Positions 1 through 11,400 of a stretch of 64,000 nucleotides of DNA are shown here, piece by piece. The notes beneath the pieces were generated by a model that was not told where the DNA came from, ran no database searches, and saw only the letters and a list, made by a program, of their open reading frames with translations. Both the position numbers and the translations under genes were made by a program. Position 1 is the stretch's first letter. Every line of letters starts with the position of its first letter. Source of the DNA: Nothophaeocryptopus gaeumannii (taxonomy: Eukaryota; Ascomycota; Dothideomycetes; Mycosphaerellales; Mycosphaerellaceae); the NCBI GenBank assembly GCA_031771865.1, contig JASISA010000025.1:3162001-3226000 (forward strand). The letters are read 5' to 3'.

Positions 1-498
1 TACGTCCCGCAAACACACTGGGGCTGGAAAGTCGACGACAGGCCTTCTCCCGCACCGATACCGCCCAAAATCAAGACGAAAGGCCGGCCCTCACTTCCCA
101 GCGCCGAAGACGCAGAGACCACGACCAAAGCAGCAAAAGTCCCACCAGACAGTGCCTGCCCGAAAACCAAAAAGATCCTCGTAACCGAGCGAAATCGCGA
201 CATCATCCTTCAAGCAATAACGCCACAGCCCAACGCCAAGAAACCCGTGAGATGGATCGACTGGGTCGCGGCCTTAGGCGATGCAGGTCTGAACCCTCAT
301 ATGAGTAGAGGAGGTGGATCCAGCCTTGCCTTCACGGATAATGGCGAGACGGGTAATACTGTCTTCTTTCATAAGCCGCATCCTGAGCCGACTGTCGATA
401 ATGTGCTGCTGAGGATTTGGGGAAGGAACTTGAAGAGGTGTTTTGGATGGGAGGAGGGGATCTTCGGGGTTAGGAGGAGGAGTGAGGTGGGGAATTGA
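1..498 (+). CDS. 3' end of a fungal protein of unknown role (5' part outside window)
   Basis: Frame 1 is open from the first base to the TGA at 496-498, giving at least 165 C-terminal residues, so the gene starts to the left of the window. The first half is Pro/Lys/Thr-rich and looks disordered. The last 80 residues form a compact block with VRWIDWVAAL, a Gly/Ser stretch (GGGSS), then VFFHKPHPEP and WGRNLKRCFGW. I recall this 'GS-x-F ... FHxPHP ... GRxLxxxFGW' pattern as a recurrent C-terminal module of fungal hypothetical proteins, and its layout is reminiscent of a HicA-like small fold. That link is from memory and unproven. No function is claimed. Confidence 0.6.
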   Translation, partial: YVPQTHWGWKVDDRPSPAPIPPKIKTKGRPSLPSAEDAETTTKAAKVPPDSACPKTKKILVTERNRDIILQAITPQPNAKKPVRWIDWVAALGDAGLNPHMSRGGGSSLAFTDNGETGNTVFFHKPHPEPTVDNVLLRIWGRNLKRCFGWEEGIFGVRRRSEVGN

Positions 499-772
499 AA
501 GCAGCAAAGAGGGGGGTGATGAGGGTGAAGAGAGGGAGGAAGAGAGGTCGTGTCGACGCACTAGCGTGAGTAATGTTTCTTTTGTGCTGACTTAGTTTCT
601 ATGATACCCAAGAGCCCCAGGGCATGTCCAACGAGAAATCTGCAGAGATGAGCAACTTCTCACGACCACGTCTGTTGCTGGCGCACCGATCAATTTCTCC
701 ACGCGCCCTAATATCCAGGTTCACTCGTGAAATACAATGTGCGTATGCGCTCACGCTGCGCTCTCTCGAAGA

Positions 773-1265
773 TTATCCAACACTCTTCATCACCTTCTCG
801 ACATTCACCATTGGCGGACTCCGCTTTACCGAAACGACCTCGACGCATCCTCTCATATAATCGAGCGAGTCCTCCCGTCTCCGTTGACCACCACCTCCGA
901 ACAGGCCTGGTATGAACGGTATCGCGACGGCGGACATCTTCTTCTCGCGATCGCGAGCCTGAAGCCGGACACCCAATGTTTCGATCTCGTTCTAAGAATT
1001 CGAGGTCAGCATTCTCCTCGCGACATTCCTGGGAGGAGTGAAGACGTACCCTTTTCGAGCAGGCCTCACATCCCTCTGCATCGCACGCGGGTTCTAATCT
1101 CGGTCTCGGCGCTGTGACATTCCCCTTGACGGTTGTTGATCCATCGTCATGAGAGATCACCAGGGCTGAGTAACCGATCGGCGGGCCAGCGTAGCTAGAC
1201 TCCTTGTTGGCGCAGGCCAATTCTGGAGATGAAGTCGCTACCAGCGCGGACAGGGTGAGTGGCAT
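773..1265 (-). CDS. Possible two-exon gene, 144-residue protein of unknown function
   Basis: Exon 1 is 1265-1050 and exon 2 is 991-773. Between them lies a 58-bp interval starting GTACGT and ending TTCTTAG; removing it joins two phase-0 exons without a stop. The ATG at 1265 is the first in frame after an upstream TGA. The protein has a Cys-containing stretch (ACDAEGCEACSK) and a Gly-rich turn (GLFGGGGQRRR). I recognise no domain. Splice sites and frame agreement support a gene, but the 5' end could lie in an upstream exon, and several overlapping frames here are also open, so this is tentative. Confidence 0.4.
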
Positions 1266-1719
1266 CTCCTCTCGTCGTCAGCTTCTTCTTCAGCTGGTGT
1301 GATTGAGATTGAGGAGCGCAGGGGGGAAGGGTTGCGAAACGGGTTCGTGAAGAAGTCGATGTGGATTTTGTCGAGTGTTGTGGGTGTGAGGAGGCGCGTG
1401 GCGGTGAGAGAAGAAATCTTTTCTTCTGTGTCGGTGATGAGGTTGGCGGTCGAGATCGAGATGGCGTGGTTCTTGATCGATGTGTTGAGATGTGAAGTGA
1501 TTGGGCTGGGAGTGAGGATTCTTTCTGTTGCTTCTGTCTTTCACTATATCTTGTTTGTTCGCAGCCTTCTAGATCTGGAAGATTCGTTTGGAACATTGTA
1601 GCAATTGGTGGTCTTTGTAGAGTGGTCGTGTTTGAAGTAGTCCCTATTGTCGCCGCTTTTGCATTGTCGCATCGTTCAATGTGGCAGGCATTATAGCAAG
1701 CAACTTAAGTGAGTGAATG

Positions 1720-2040
1720 CTATTCAACAATACAAGGTGTCTTGAGGGCGACGTGCAATATTATCCAGAGTGGCCTGCCTACTTCCTTAGCGTCATCATA
1801 GAAGACAGAAGATGATTCTATCGAACGAGTTGTGACCCAGTGCATAGGACGATGGCTCCACAAGAAGCTCATGAGCTTCTTCATAGGGTCTCGGGTTTTA
1901 AGCAGCAACTCGGAATCCTCTGTCAATGCCACAGCGATCTGTGTCCTCAACTGCCAGTTCCCAAGACTCGCCATGGATGGTAGAGATGAAAGGAGGGGTT
2001 GGACATAGGCAAGAGATTCACAGTCTTCGGCAGCTACCAA
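1720..2040 (-). CDS. Weakly supported open frame, about 106-120 codons
   Basis: The open frame continues upstream of 2040 to about 2115 without an ATG, so if it is a gene it begins in an upstream exon or is a remnant. The composition is protein-like, with hydrophobic and charged residues mixed, for example AYVQPLLSSLPSMASLGNW and GRPLWIILHVAL near the end. There is no family match that I know. It lies divergently from the questin-oxidase-like gene that starts at 2333, and could equally be noncoding. Confidence 0.25.
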   Translation of the reverse strand: MVAAEDCESLAYVQPLLSSLPSMASLGNWQLRTQIAVALTEDSELLLKTRDPMKKLMSFLWSHRPMHWVTTRSIESSSVFYDDAKEVGRPLWIILHVALKTPCIVE

Positions 2041-2332
2041 AAAGTGTATATCTCTGATGTCGCGGTCGCCATGCTCAAATGATTGATCTGAAGAGTCGCA
2101 ACTGATGGGGTGCTCTCACAATAGCCCTCGTGGAGTCTTCATTCACCTAAATAAGCTCTCGCTTTCGTTTCCGCTACCGTTCCAGAATCCAGATCCCTGT
2201 CAATCGTGTGACAATGCGGGGAGAGCTTGTGAGATCGTCAGACCTCTGAATGACGCCTCAAATGTCAGCATAAACACCCTCCTACCTGCCTTCTCCCTAC
2301 TATGATATATGGATTACATCCTCTAATCGACC

Positions 2333-3727
2333 ATGTTCTCACAGTTTAGATTACCTTCCCTGCCGTCTTGGGGCGCCTTCAGCGGTGGTATCAGAGTCCC
2401 AAAAGCGAACGTCTACGAAATCGAAGAGCAACCCGAGAGGCGGGCCCGAACACTGAAGCACCTTATCAAGGCGAACCACATAAATCACAGCATCATCTAT
2501 AACGAGCTTCGATTCCATAACCACACACCGCATATCCTTGGCTCGGCCTACATCTTTGGAGCGGACGCAGACGAACTGAACTACATCTACGAGAAGGAAA
2601 GCGACAACCTCGAGCCGTGGAAGGATAGTCCTGGCGAGATATCAAAGCATGACTGGAGAGAATATCTCGGGAAGAGAGAGTATGACTGAAGAGCAGATGG
2701 AACAGAACATAAAGCTTACGGACACGGCAGATACCAACGAGCGTTCATCGATTTCTTCGAAGACCAGCTAGTCCAAGAAGGCTACGACTGGCGTCGGTTA
2801 CTGGACGAGTATCTATTGTCGGGGAAAGAGCCGCTCATAAACAACCTCATATCCGGCCTTGCACATCCACTGATACACCTTGGATATGCACATGAGCTAT
2901 CTTCCCGAACGGTTGCTATCGAAGCTTTGGGCTTAGCCGCCTGCTTCTACAACGACTGGCATATCTTCCTCGACGACCCGAAATACACCAAGCCTGCACC
3001 GCAACCGACGGACTCGCTGTTTAGCATCTTGGATAGGGTCCGAACCGATCCGAAATTCGACAACTTATCTGATCACCTGGGCAGCGACAATATCGACATC
3101 ATTCTTGGCAAAGAGGAGCTAGCATCGGCGGCATTAGAATACTGGAATTCATGGGATCTCAAGAAGCCGACTGAACAATTTGCGGAATCTCAAAAGCTTG
3201 CTGTGGCTCTGGTAGTCGCAGCTCAGGAACCTGGCAACGATAAAGGCTACGACTTCTTTGCCGTCCACCTACTGACCAGCTCTCACGCTGTGCGAACGCT
3301 GCTGCCTATGCTCCCTAGCAAGTACCACGTTCCGCTAGTCAGGCAATGGTGGCTCTTTACACTACTAGTATACATCGCTCAACTACGACCGAAGATCAAC
3401 ATCGACAACATCAAGCTCGTTGAGCTCGAGGGGCGGGATTGGAATTACGTCACAAACAAGGCTGTAAAGGGCAAATACCGGACCGATGCGCATTACGTGA
3501 AGGCATTGCGGTGCATGCATGAAGCGAGCAAAACGTGGGGCGATGCAAACCAGTTCTACCTGAAGGCTGCCGTCAAGATGGCTGAGGAGTTCCACGGCTG
3601 GGGCGGTTTTGGGCCGAGAGATGTCGAGGAGGCACAGGACGCAGAGAGGAATGGAGGGAGGAATGGAGGGAGGAACAGGAGAAGGTTCTCTGGGCAAGGA
3701 GAAGGGTTGTATGAATATGATGTCTGA
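2333..3727 (+). CDS. Questin-oxidase-like protein (DUF4243 family)
   Basis: Two exons, 2333-2679 and 2731-3727, joined across a 51-bp intron (GTATGA...CGGCAG), give 447 residues. The join restores the conserved run EYLGKREYQRAFIDFFEDQL. Other hallmarks are HTPHILGSAYIFGA, LEPWKDSPGEIS, LSGKEPLINNLISGLAHPL and HLGYAHELSSR. They match the fungal questin oxidase-like family that includes GedK and AflY, enzymes of Baeyer-Villiger-type ring opening in anthraquinone and aflatoxin routes. The length is normal for the family. No polyketide synthase or other pathway gene is nearby, so this is probably a stand-alone member with unknown substrate. The C-terminus ends in a low-complexity ERNGGRNGGRNRRR tail, made by a 12-bp direct repeat near 3650-3675. 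Confidence 0.9.
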
Positions 3728-5184
3728 CGCGACGAGTAATGGTGTACGTAGGGTACTCTGCTTCGAAGTTGAGCGGATTTTCTGGGCTTGATCGGAACCG
3801 TCTCCAGGATTGTCTGCCACTTTGCTGACGAAGCTCGAGGTGTTGCGATCCCAACACCGTCTCCTCACGTCTGGTTAATGCTTTTGCATTGCGCCTGCAC
3901 AACTCGAGTATTACAGTCTGTGACAATGGTCTTTTGCTAGGAACGTCCCAGAAGGCCAGCGCACCGGGTTAATACTCCCCATCGCTCCTTCAGTCTGAGC
4001 CTCGCCAACGGCAGTGCTTGCTCTTGCCTCTCTTGTGCAAGCTCAACGACAAAGCACCCGCCAACGAGCACGGTCACTTTCTGCGATACTGCGTGCAGAT
4101 GCGAGCACGCCGAATACATAGAATCAGCAAGTTGCACACCGGATGTTGGAGCCGGAGTCGAGAAATTTTGCCAGTGTGAAAGCAGCGGCAGTCGAGGCCA
4201 GGAAAGAGAAACTGTCATGGATTTGTGGGCTGGGCTGCAGATTCGTACGCCAGATGGTTTGAGGCAATTGCCTGACTCCTATCAGTTGACAGCTCATACC
4301 GCAAATCAAGGCTGGGAGGCTGTGACGTTGGGCCCGAGGGCTCAGATCGCTGTTGATATGCAGAGAACCGCTGTCCCGATCCCCAGAATTACAGTACGAC
4401 AAGATTGGCTGCTTCTACTAACGACACTGAAAAGTCTTTCTCGTCTTTGTCAACCACTTGCAAGCCCAGGAAGCTGTAATCTCGAGAGCCCAGGAAGCTG
4501 AATGTCAGCCTCGCAGCAACTCATTCAGAGTCTCGAACGGTCATGACTCCCTAGAAGAGCAATCGATATTTCGGCCCAGTACCGCAGACCTCAAGGAATA
4601 CGTAGGCAAGATTCCTCGATTCTTTCTACGTGGCATTTATATTGCAACAATTTGATCACTCCAGCACATACGGCCACAGGCACACGCGAAATCAGCATCC
4701 CGTCCGATCTGCCATGATAATCGTGTGACCGCGAGATTAGTACTATAGTGCGTGAGCATATGGGAATCCCTCGTGCTGTATGTTTTTTGCTTCTGGTGCT
4801 TTTTCCCCCAGCTTTTGCTTCTCCTCTGTTGGTTCGGGCCGATGATCATTTTTGTCCGCGACGAACGGTGGCGGCGGCAGCTGACCCTCGAGTAGTCCTT
4901 GGTTCATGCTACGCGTTGGAGAAAATGAGTCAAGTTGATCAAAGATATTGTCATTTCTGGCTCTTTCCTTCAGAGCGTCTCGAGACTTTGCATAGCGTAA
5001 CGCAAGCAACGCGACTTTTTCCAAAATATCACTCAAGGGTATCATTCCACATTACAGTTTCTCAGACGGGACCCAGCCCGCTTGATCCGATTCCGATGCA
5101 GCCGTCGTCCTGCCCAAATAAATGCATGGAGTAGGATCTCTTTGAACCTAAATTGTCACTCTCTGTTCTTGGTGTTGCCTCTTC
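3728..5184. other. Intergenic stretch without a convincing gene
   Basis: Two overlapping antiparallel ORFs stand out but are not supported. One is minus 5045-4743 (100 codons, true ATG, charged C-terminal half). The other is plus 4748-5134 (128 codons, N-terminus resembling a signal peptide, a few Cys). They are shadows of each other, so at most one is real. I see no splice pattern or family. The stretch also has a short duplication, gcccaggaagctg twice near 4460-4502. Confidence 0.3.
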
Positions 5185-6192
5185 TCACGCCTTGAACTTC
5201 ACCTCCCTCCCCTCTTCTCTCTTCTCTTCTTTTCGATTGACGCTCATGATCCTCTTCCCACCCATGGAAGAAACGGTGTCGATCAGTTTTCCACTCCTGT
5301 GCAGTTCCTCGATGTCGTCGCCTCCACCGATCGATTTGCCGTTGATGAGAACGTTAGGCACGGTTCTTCGCCCTGTTGATTTGTGGAGCTTTGATTGGAG
5401 GCCGGAGCCGAGAGTGTGTTGATCGAGTTCGACAACGTAGGGTGCTGGGGAGATTGTGTAGAGGTCGAGAAGGATGTGCTGGGGTGACAAGTCAGAATAC
5501 CGTCCCTTGGCAAGATACCAAGTGCAATTTGTACGTACCTTCGCCTTCTTGCTGAAAGGGCAATAGCTCTTGCTGAAGACAATTATAGGTCCTTTCTTCA
5601 GGATATCGTTCAGTTCCCTCTCCACTTTCGCTTCTAGTTCCGCGGCTTCTTTCTCCTCGTCTGTGAGCTCTTTCGACGCCTTCGCGCCCGAGCCTATGTT
5701 GCCAACCTTGGCGACGCCATCATCTTTGTCGGCCGCGGGCTTGTCTTGCACGACTTTGCCATCGTCAGCTTTTGAAGGGAGCTTTTTGCGACCGGCTACA
5801 CTTTTCTCTTCTGCTGCGCTTGTGGCCTTAGTCGCGGGCGGATCATCTTCAACGATTGGTTTCTGCTTTTGCGGTTTAGGTCCAACTCGTTCTTCGTCTT
5901 CGTCTTCTGATTGCGCCGCTTTCGTTGCCGCCGCTATGCTTGTGCTCGTCGCAACTTCTATCGCGATATCGTGTTCTTTTTTCAGTCTCTCCACCCTTTC
6001 TAACCGCGCCTTTTCATCTGCGATCGTAGCGTCTCGTTCTGCTGCACTCTTCTTCTTCTCGATGTGCGAAAGGGTGTTCTTGTAGAAGGCGGATTCGTGG
6101 GTGTTGGATGCGCCATGTGTGACGTAGTATACGATCAGGAAGAAGAGTAGTGTGCTGAGGCCGATTACGCGTAGTTGGCGACTCGAAGGCAT
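5185..6192 (-). CDS. Membrane-anchored glutaredoxin, Grx6/Grx7-like
   Basis: Exons are 6192-5539 and 5478-5185. The 60-bp intron (GTACGT...CCCCAG) is a multiple of three and lacks stops, so it would read through as 20 extra residues inside the glutaredoxin fold. The 315-residue product has a short N-terminal cytosolic tail, one membrane segment at about residues 9-28, a long charged and probably coiled-coil stem (30-200), and a C-terminal glutaredoxin domain. The active site is CPFS (Cys211), a monothiol-type CxxS, and TVPNVLINGKSIGGGDD is the glutathione-binding region. This layout is that of yeast Grx6/Grx7, type II proteins of the ER and Golgi that handle glutathione-linked redox. The start at 6192 puts the membrane anchor at the N-terminus; longer upstream reading lacks an ATG in a sensible context. 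Confidence 0.9.
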   Translation of the reverse strand: MPSSRQLRVIGLSTLLFFLIVYYVTHGASNTHESAFYKNTLSHIEKKKSAAERDATIADEKARLERVERLKKEHDIAIEVATSTSIAAATKAAQSEDEDEERVGPKPQKQKPIVEDDPPATKATSAAEEKSVAGRKKLPSKADDGKVVQDKPAADKDDGVAKVGNIGSGAKASKELTDEEKEAAELEAKVERELNDILKKGPIIVFSKSYCPFSKKAKVRTNCTWYLAKGRYSDLSPQHILLDLYTISPAPYVVELDQHTLGSGLQSKLHKSTGRRTVPNVLINGKSIGGGDDIEELHRSGKLIDTVSSMGGKRIMSVNRKEEKREEGREVKFKA

Positions 6193-8474
6193 AATGGTAA
6201 GGTTGAAAGTGGAATCAGGCGCAAGCTCGTATCGAAGGAAGTCGCCTGTCAATGACAATCGCAAAGGAGTGCGTGAAAGGAAGCGCTCCGGCGTGGTGAG
6301 TGAGAAATTCGAAGAGAGAGTGGGCGAGGGAAGGATGTCGTCAAAGAGCACAGCAGCTCTTAGCATGCACGGAAGCTGGTGGAGTAGTAGGCTGTCGTGT
6401 CTTGCTTCGTGACGATGAAACGATCGAAGAATGTCTTGACTCGTCCGATCGACCTGCGAGGTATTGCTTAAATGCTCGCTGATCCAATCACCCTGTGCTG
6501 ACAGCCGCTGATTCACGAAGCCTCTCTTCTCACTACGTTCAACCTGGTTCTGATGCAGAACGACAGATTAGACCTCTCTTGTTCTCTCTTCCCAACGACG
6601 TTCCTGACTAGCGAAGCAGCACCCCTTGAAGGATCTCGACCTCGAGAGACATCCGAACTTGGCCTGGACATGGTTGTACCCCGCAATGCAGCCCACAGAT
6701 CACCATGTGCGCCCAGACACGTGTCGTGTAGGCCCGATGAAGCCACCGACTTCCTCCTGTCTTGCTCACCCCGAAGAACTCCTACAACGACATCAACAAC
6801 CTCAGAGACTTGTGGTTCCCAACACCTTCAGCACCACCCAGGGATCATCCGAGGGGCAGTCTGCCCATCACACCGTCAAGGCAAGCCATCCATACATCTC
6901 ACAACTGTCTCGCGATTCAATGCCGCCTTCTTGGAATCTCGGACGCATTGTACAACCAGTCGCGTGAACTACGTCGACGATCAGGCATGTTTCCGAGACA
7001 ATGTTCACCTTCAGGTTGGCTATCTGTTATCGCGACCACTACGGATAAGCTCTTCGGTTCACGCTGGCTGAGTATCAGAATGCCCTTCCATTTCATCTCC
7101 TCTTCTGCTCTCAGTAAGCAGCCTTAGGCTTCAATGTAAGTGGCCTTCCTCTGTCATTTAATCCTGAACAGCACATCGGCCTCAGCGATCGATACCAACC
7201 ACAAGATGCGTGCTTCAGCCTCAATCTACCGCGAGAGCCATCTCTGTTTTCGCAGAATGACGAGCTTCGAGCAAAGTACATTCGCCAATCAACTACTCAG
7301 GCCCGTCGTGTTGAATGGCGGCACAGCTCCATCCCAACAGCAACAGACGACAGCGACCACTTCCAATCCCCGCATCCGGCCTACAAGTATTTGCTGGACG
7401 TCTTCCAGATCCTCGCTTCTCACGTCCACCTGGTCCAGCGATAGTCTCAGTCAAAGACGTCTTTCTACAGGAGAAACCATGGAGCCAAAACACAAATAAG
7501 TCGCATTTACTTACCCGACCATGGCCCGCCCTTGTCAAACCCCTCCTGTTTGCCCCAGAGCGAGACCATTCCTCAACAGCTATCGTCAGATTGGATCAGA
7601 CCGAGCAGGCAGAGCACCTTCCCCTCTCCGGCTACCGCAACATAGCAATCCAACAGCACAATCGAAGCATAATATCATTTCGATCAAGAAATCAATCACC
7701 TTTTGCGCTGAAGCCACGAACCGCAAACTTGCGCAACAACCAAATTATATATATTTAAAGACAAGGACCGAACCAAGTATTCCTCTCGTTATAAGTTCAG
7801 AATCATGCAAGATCCCAGTCGTATATTCCTATTTCGGCAAAGCAAGTGTTCCAGGCGGGCAAACGCAAAATGCAAAATGCAATATCCAACGAGTGAGTCC
7901 TGAATCGGACACACAGAAATGGAAGCTATCAAATATATATTACTCTCACGCATACGATGGTCTCATCATAGTCAGAATATATATGCACAATGTGTCCGCA
8001 TCCGTATAAGAATAGCCAACTCACTTGAAAAAGAGGAAGAAGAAGAAGGAGAAGGAGAAGCTTGGCAGTAGTCCGTCCGCAAATGCTGGAATTACACTTC
8101 CATGAGCCAGGGCAAACCAAGCATACAGTACCAGGATCTCTCATCTGCAACAGGAAAAATGCGGTATGAATTTACGAAAGCACGACAAAACCGGCCTTTG
8201 AGTGTCAACAACGTTTCATTCTTGCCTTGTTTCACTCCCTCGTAGCTTTATAAGGTCTACGCTTCCTCTCCACTTGCCGCGGTGGTTTGTCGCTCCACCC
8301 AAAAGAATGAATGTCTACTCTATCAGTCTTTCACCTACCCCCGTTCTTGCGCCTTGTCAAAATGCGTCTCCTGTCCACTCTGGTCCGCCCATGCTGTCGT
8401 CATGTGTGCTCGTAATTATTTACATTCATGCTTCTTGAAAACCCCTAAACAAAAAAGATATATGCCTTGCTTTT
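6193..8474. other. Long stretch without a convincing gene
   Basis: The first 300 bases are probably 5' leader and promoter of the glutaredoxin gene. From 6550 to 7760 all three plus frames are partly open but rich in Ser, Thr, Pro, Arg and His, which is what C-rich noncoding DNA gives. I could not assemble a spliced protein from them. AT-rich ATATAT runs occur at 7745-7760, 7935-7945 and 7977-7985, and a GAAGAAGAAGGAGAAGGAG purine tract lies near 8036-8058. The last few hundred bases would be the 3' region of the MscS-like gene. Confidence 0.35.
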
Positions 8475-11400
8475 TTACAGTCCGCGTCTGGATGGATGAT
8501 ATCTGCTCCCGAAGTCCTCCGTCTGGCTTCGACCGAGAGCCCTGTGTCCATCAGGGACATCAGCATCAACACCCAGCGCGCCACTGCCGGAGACCTGCCT
8601 AGGTAACTGTGGAGGCGCCGCCAACGTACTCCCGCTCGTTGTCGGAGGATGGATATTACTCTCATCCGTATTCAACCTCCAAGCCGCCGGGCTCACCATC
8701 CCGGTCCTCGGATCCAGACGATTGGTAGGCGTATGACTAGCCGTCGCAGTCCTCGACTCTTCGGGAATATCAGCCATCAAAATGCCCTTCTCAGCCATAT
8801 CGTCTTCCACCCCATGGCCGCCCTGATGCCGTCCGAAGAAACGGTTCCTATGCAGGCACTGCGAGCTACGCTCTCTACTATTGTCCGCCGTACTACGTCG
8901 CATCAGACCGCCAGGCACGGATTCGTCGCGTCCCGTACTGCGACCTGTCTCGGTACTAGCACGGGCTCGCTCCTGAGAAGCGCGCGATCGTTCGCGAGAG
9001 GCGGCGAGGACTTCGAGGCGGGGGTTATCGCGATTGCGGTCTTCGTACACGTCGCCAGACATGTCGCCCATAGCGGCGTAGCTGTTCATTCCCAAGCTGA
9101 AATCGACGCGTTTGTTCATTGCAGAGAGCGATTCGCCACGTTGTCTGCTACTCCTCATGATCGAGCCGCTTCGCACGCGTGACTGCGCGCCGACGGAGCC
9201 GCCAAATTCATCCTGGCCTTGAGGTGGGGACACAAACGGCGGATCCTGGTTTCCGGTCTCGCCTGGAAGAATACCATGTGGCTCATCTGGGTAGCCATCA
9301 TGTCCAGCGCCAGGTCGACCGACGTGCGGCACATTGGACAGGTACATTGGAAAGCTCTCGCGCATACCTGGCAAACGCATGTATGGTCCTTCGATGCCAA
9401 GCTCCTGCATTGTAACCATCATGGCGCAGAAGAATTTGTTGCGACGGGCCAGACGAAGACCTTCGTTTTGCCAATTGGACTTGTAGAAGAAGACAACGTT
9501 GAGAACCATGCTGTGAACGTCGACAATATCGCGCAGCTCGGTCAAGATATTGCCCTGGAACTCGCGCTTCTCAGCCTTGACAAATTCCAGCAGTTTGGTA
9601 CGAAAGCCATCAATCTGCTCCAAGGTAGTGCCGAATTTGATAGAGATCGGTACAGCTTCTGCGAGGCCACCGGATCGCCGTTGATTCAGGATGAAGAGTG
9701 TGTTGAGGTAGCTGTTCGGCGCCTGCACAATGTGACCCTCCATCTTCTTGAACTCGGTGTACAGCAATGAAATTTCTTTGACGAAGTAGTCGTCGCCTTT
9801 GAGAAGAGAGCCAGTGTTTCCGTAGATGCCGACACGGTCGCCAACATCGAATGGGTGCTTGACGAAGACGAAGATGACGGACTGAAGGAATTCCTGAGCC
9901 GTTGCGCTGAAGAGCCAGGACAGAGCCAGGACAGCACTTCCAGCTGAAGCCAGAACACCAGCAGCCGAAGTCGAGATCAGCGACAAGAAGACCAGAAGGA
10001 CAATAACGAAGACGATGAACATGAATACATCATCGAGCCTGCCGATGACGCTATCAAGATCTTTGAGCGAAGCAGTGATACTCTTTCGCTCGCGGCCAAT
10101 CTCAACGCAGACAGCTTCCAATTCTTCCATGGAGATGTCGCCGTTCATGTCCTTGTCGAACATAGTAAACGCGGCATTCGCCTCGTCGTCGTTGTCGAAA
10201 GCGAATCGCAAATCGTCAGAGACGACAGTCTCGGTTTCTTCCCTTGCGAAAGTTCGGTAAAGGCGGCGAGCCAGGACTTGGGATCCAGCGACAGAGCCTA
10301 GGAGGGCCAGAACCACCTGGGTGGGGTGCGTGCTCTTCATGACTTGCTTGCCTGTAAAGTCACCGGCGACTTTTCCGGCAACATCACCAAACTGTCGCAG
10401 CGCTTGCTTTCCGGTCTTTGCAGCCTCTGTCAAGATAGCAGCAGGAGTGCGCGCGCCACTACCAGGGGCTCCTGATTCTTGCTCAAATTCGGCGTCCTCC
10501 ATGGCAATCTTTTGCTTCGAAAAGGTGTAAAGTTTCGTAAGAGAGCCAATCTGGAATTTGTTGAGCTCAATGCGGTCCGCATACGTTCTCAAATGGAAGC
10601 TGATGGCAATGAGTTGAATGATGATCTTCTCCACAAAGTTGAGAACAGCTCCCACAAAGATACTGACCAGCACCTTGTTCATGGTTCCCATCCACTCAGC
10701 GGTGTAGCTGTGTGGATGATCACGTTGGTGCCAAGTCATGGTCGGCAGGAATGAGATTTCTATCGCTAGCCACCAGAAAAAGATGGTCGCTGGGATCTCG
10801 AGTTGCTTCCCCATGTCGCGCCACTTCTTGCTGTTGTTGGTGAAGAAGCTGGAGACGATGCCGATGGGGTATGGGAGGCATTTGGCAAGCATACGTCCAG
10901 CCCATAGCGTGAGCCATACAATTTCGAGCCAGATCATGAACCACCACATGGTAACTCCGCCGACCACGGCGGTTGGAAACTGGAAGATGCCGAGGAGCAG
11001 GGGAATGAGGAATATCAGCGTCACCGGCGCGATGTAAGTGAACCACCGCACGAAGACGTTGGACTGATGGACGCGCTTCAGGAATTTTCCAAAAGCCGTT
11101 GTTGGGTTTTCGACCGGCTTGTAGACCTGGGTCTTCTCGTGGACGGGGTTCGTAGCCTCATCGAATTCGTCGACATGCTCTTCCCGTCTCCTAGACCTTG
11201 ATCGATGGGTGTCGCCGCCCTGACTCTTAGTCCTGGAAAGATCGTCTTCCTGTGCCTTGGAAACCTGTCGCTCGATCTTAAGCAGCTCAAGATCGTCATC
11301 CAGACGGTGAGCCTGCTCACGAGTGATGGACGCAGAAGTGATGCCACGAAGAGGATCGCCAGGCTCGTACTGTGTTTCCACAGTCAGATGGCTCCCACTT

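Noticed and set aside
4748..5134. Possible small secreted cysteine protein (effector-like)
   Set aside because: It overlaps an equally open antisense frame; there is no splice or homology support and the Cys spacing is irregular.
5570..6085. 171-codon plus-strand ORF
   Set aside because: It is the antisense shadow of the charged stem of the glutaredoxin gene; its Ser/Phe-rich content reflects the Lys/Glu codons opposite.
6553..7758. Several 110-170-codon plus ORFs in three frames
   Set aside because: All frames are open together with Ser/Thr/Pro/Arg-rich content, and no consistent splicing or family was found; likely noncoding C-rich DNA.
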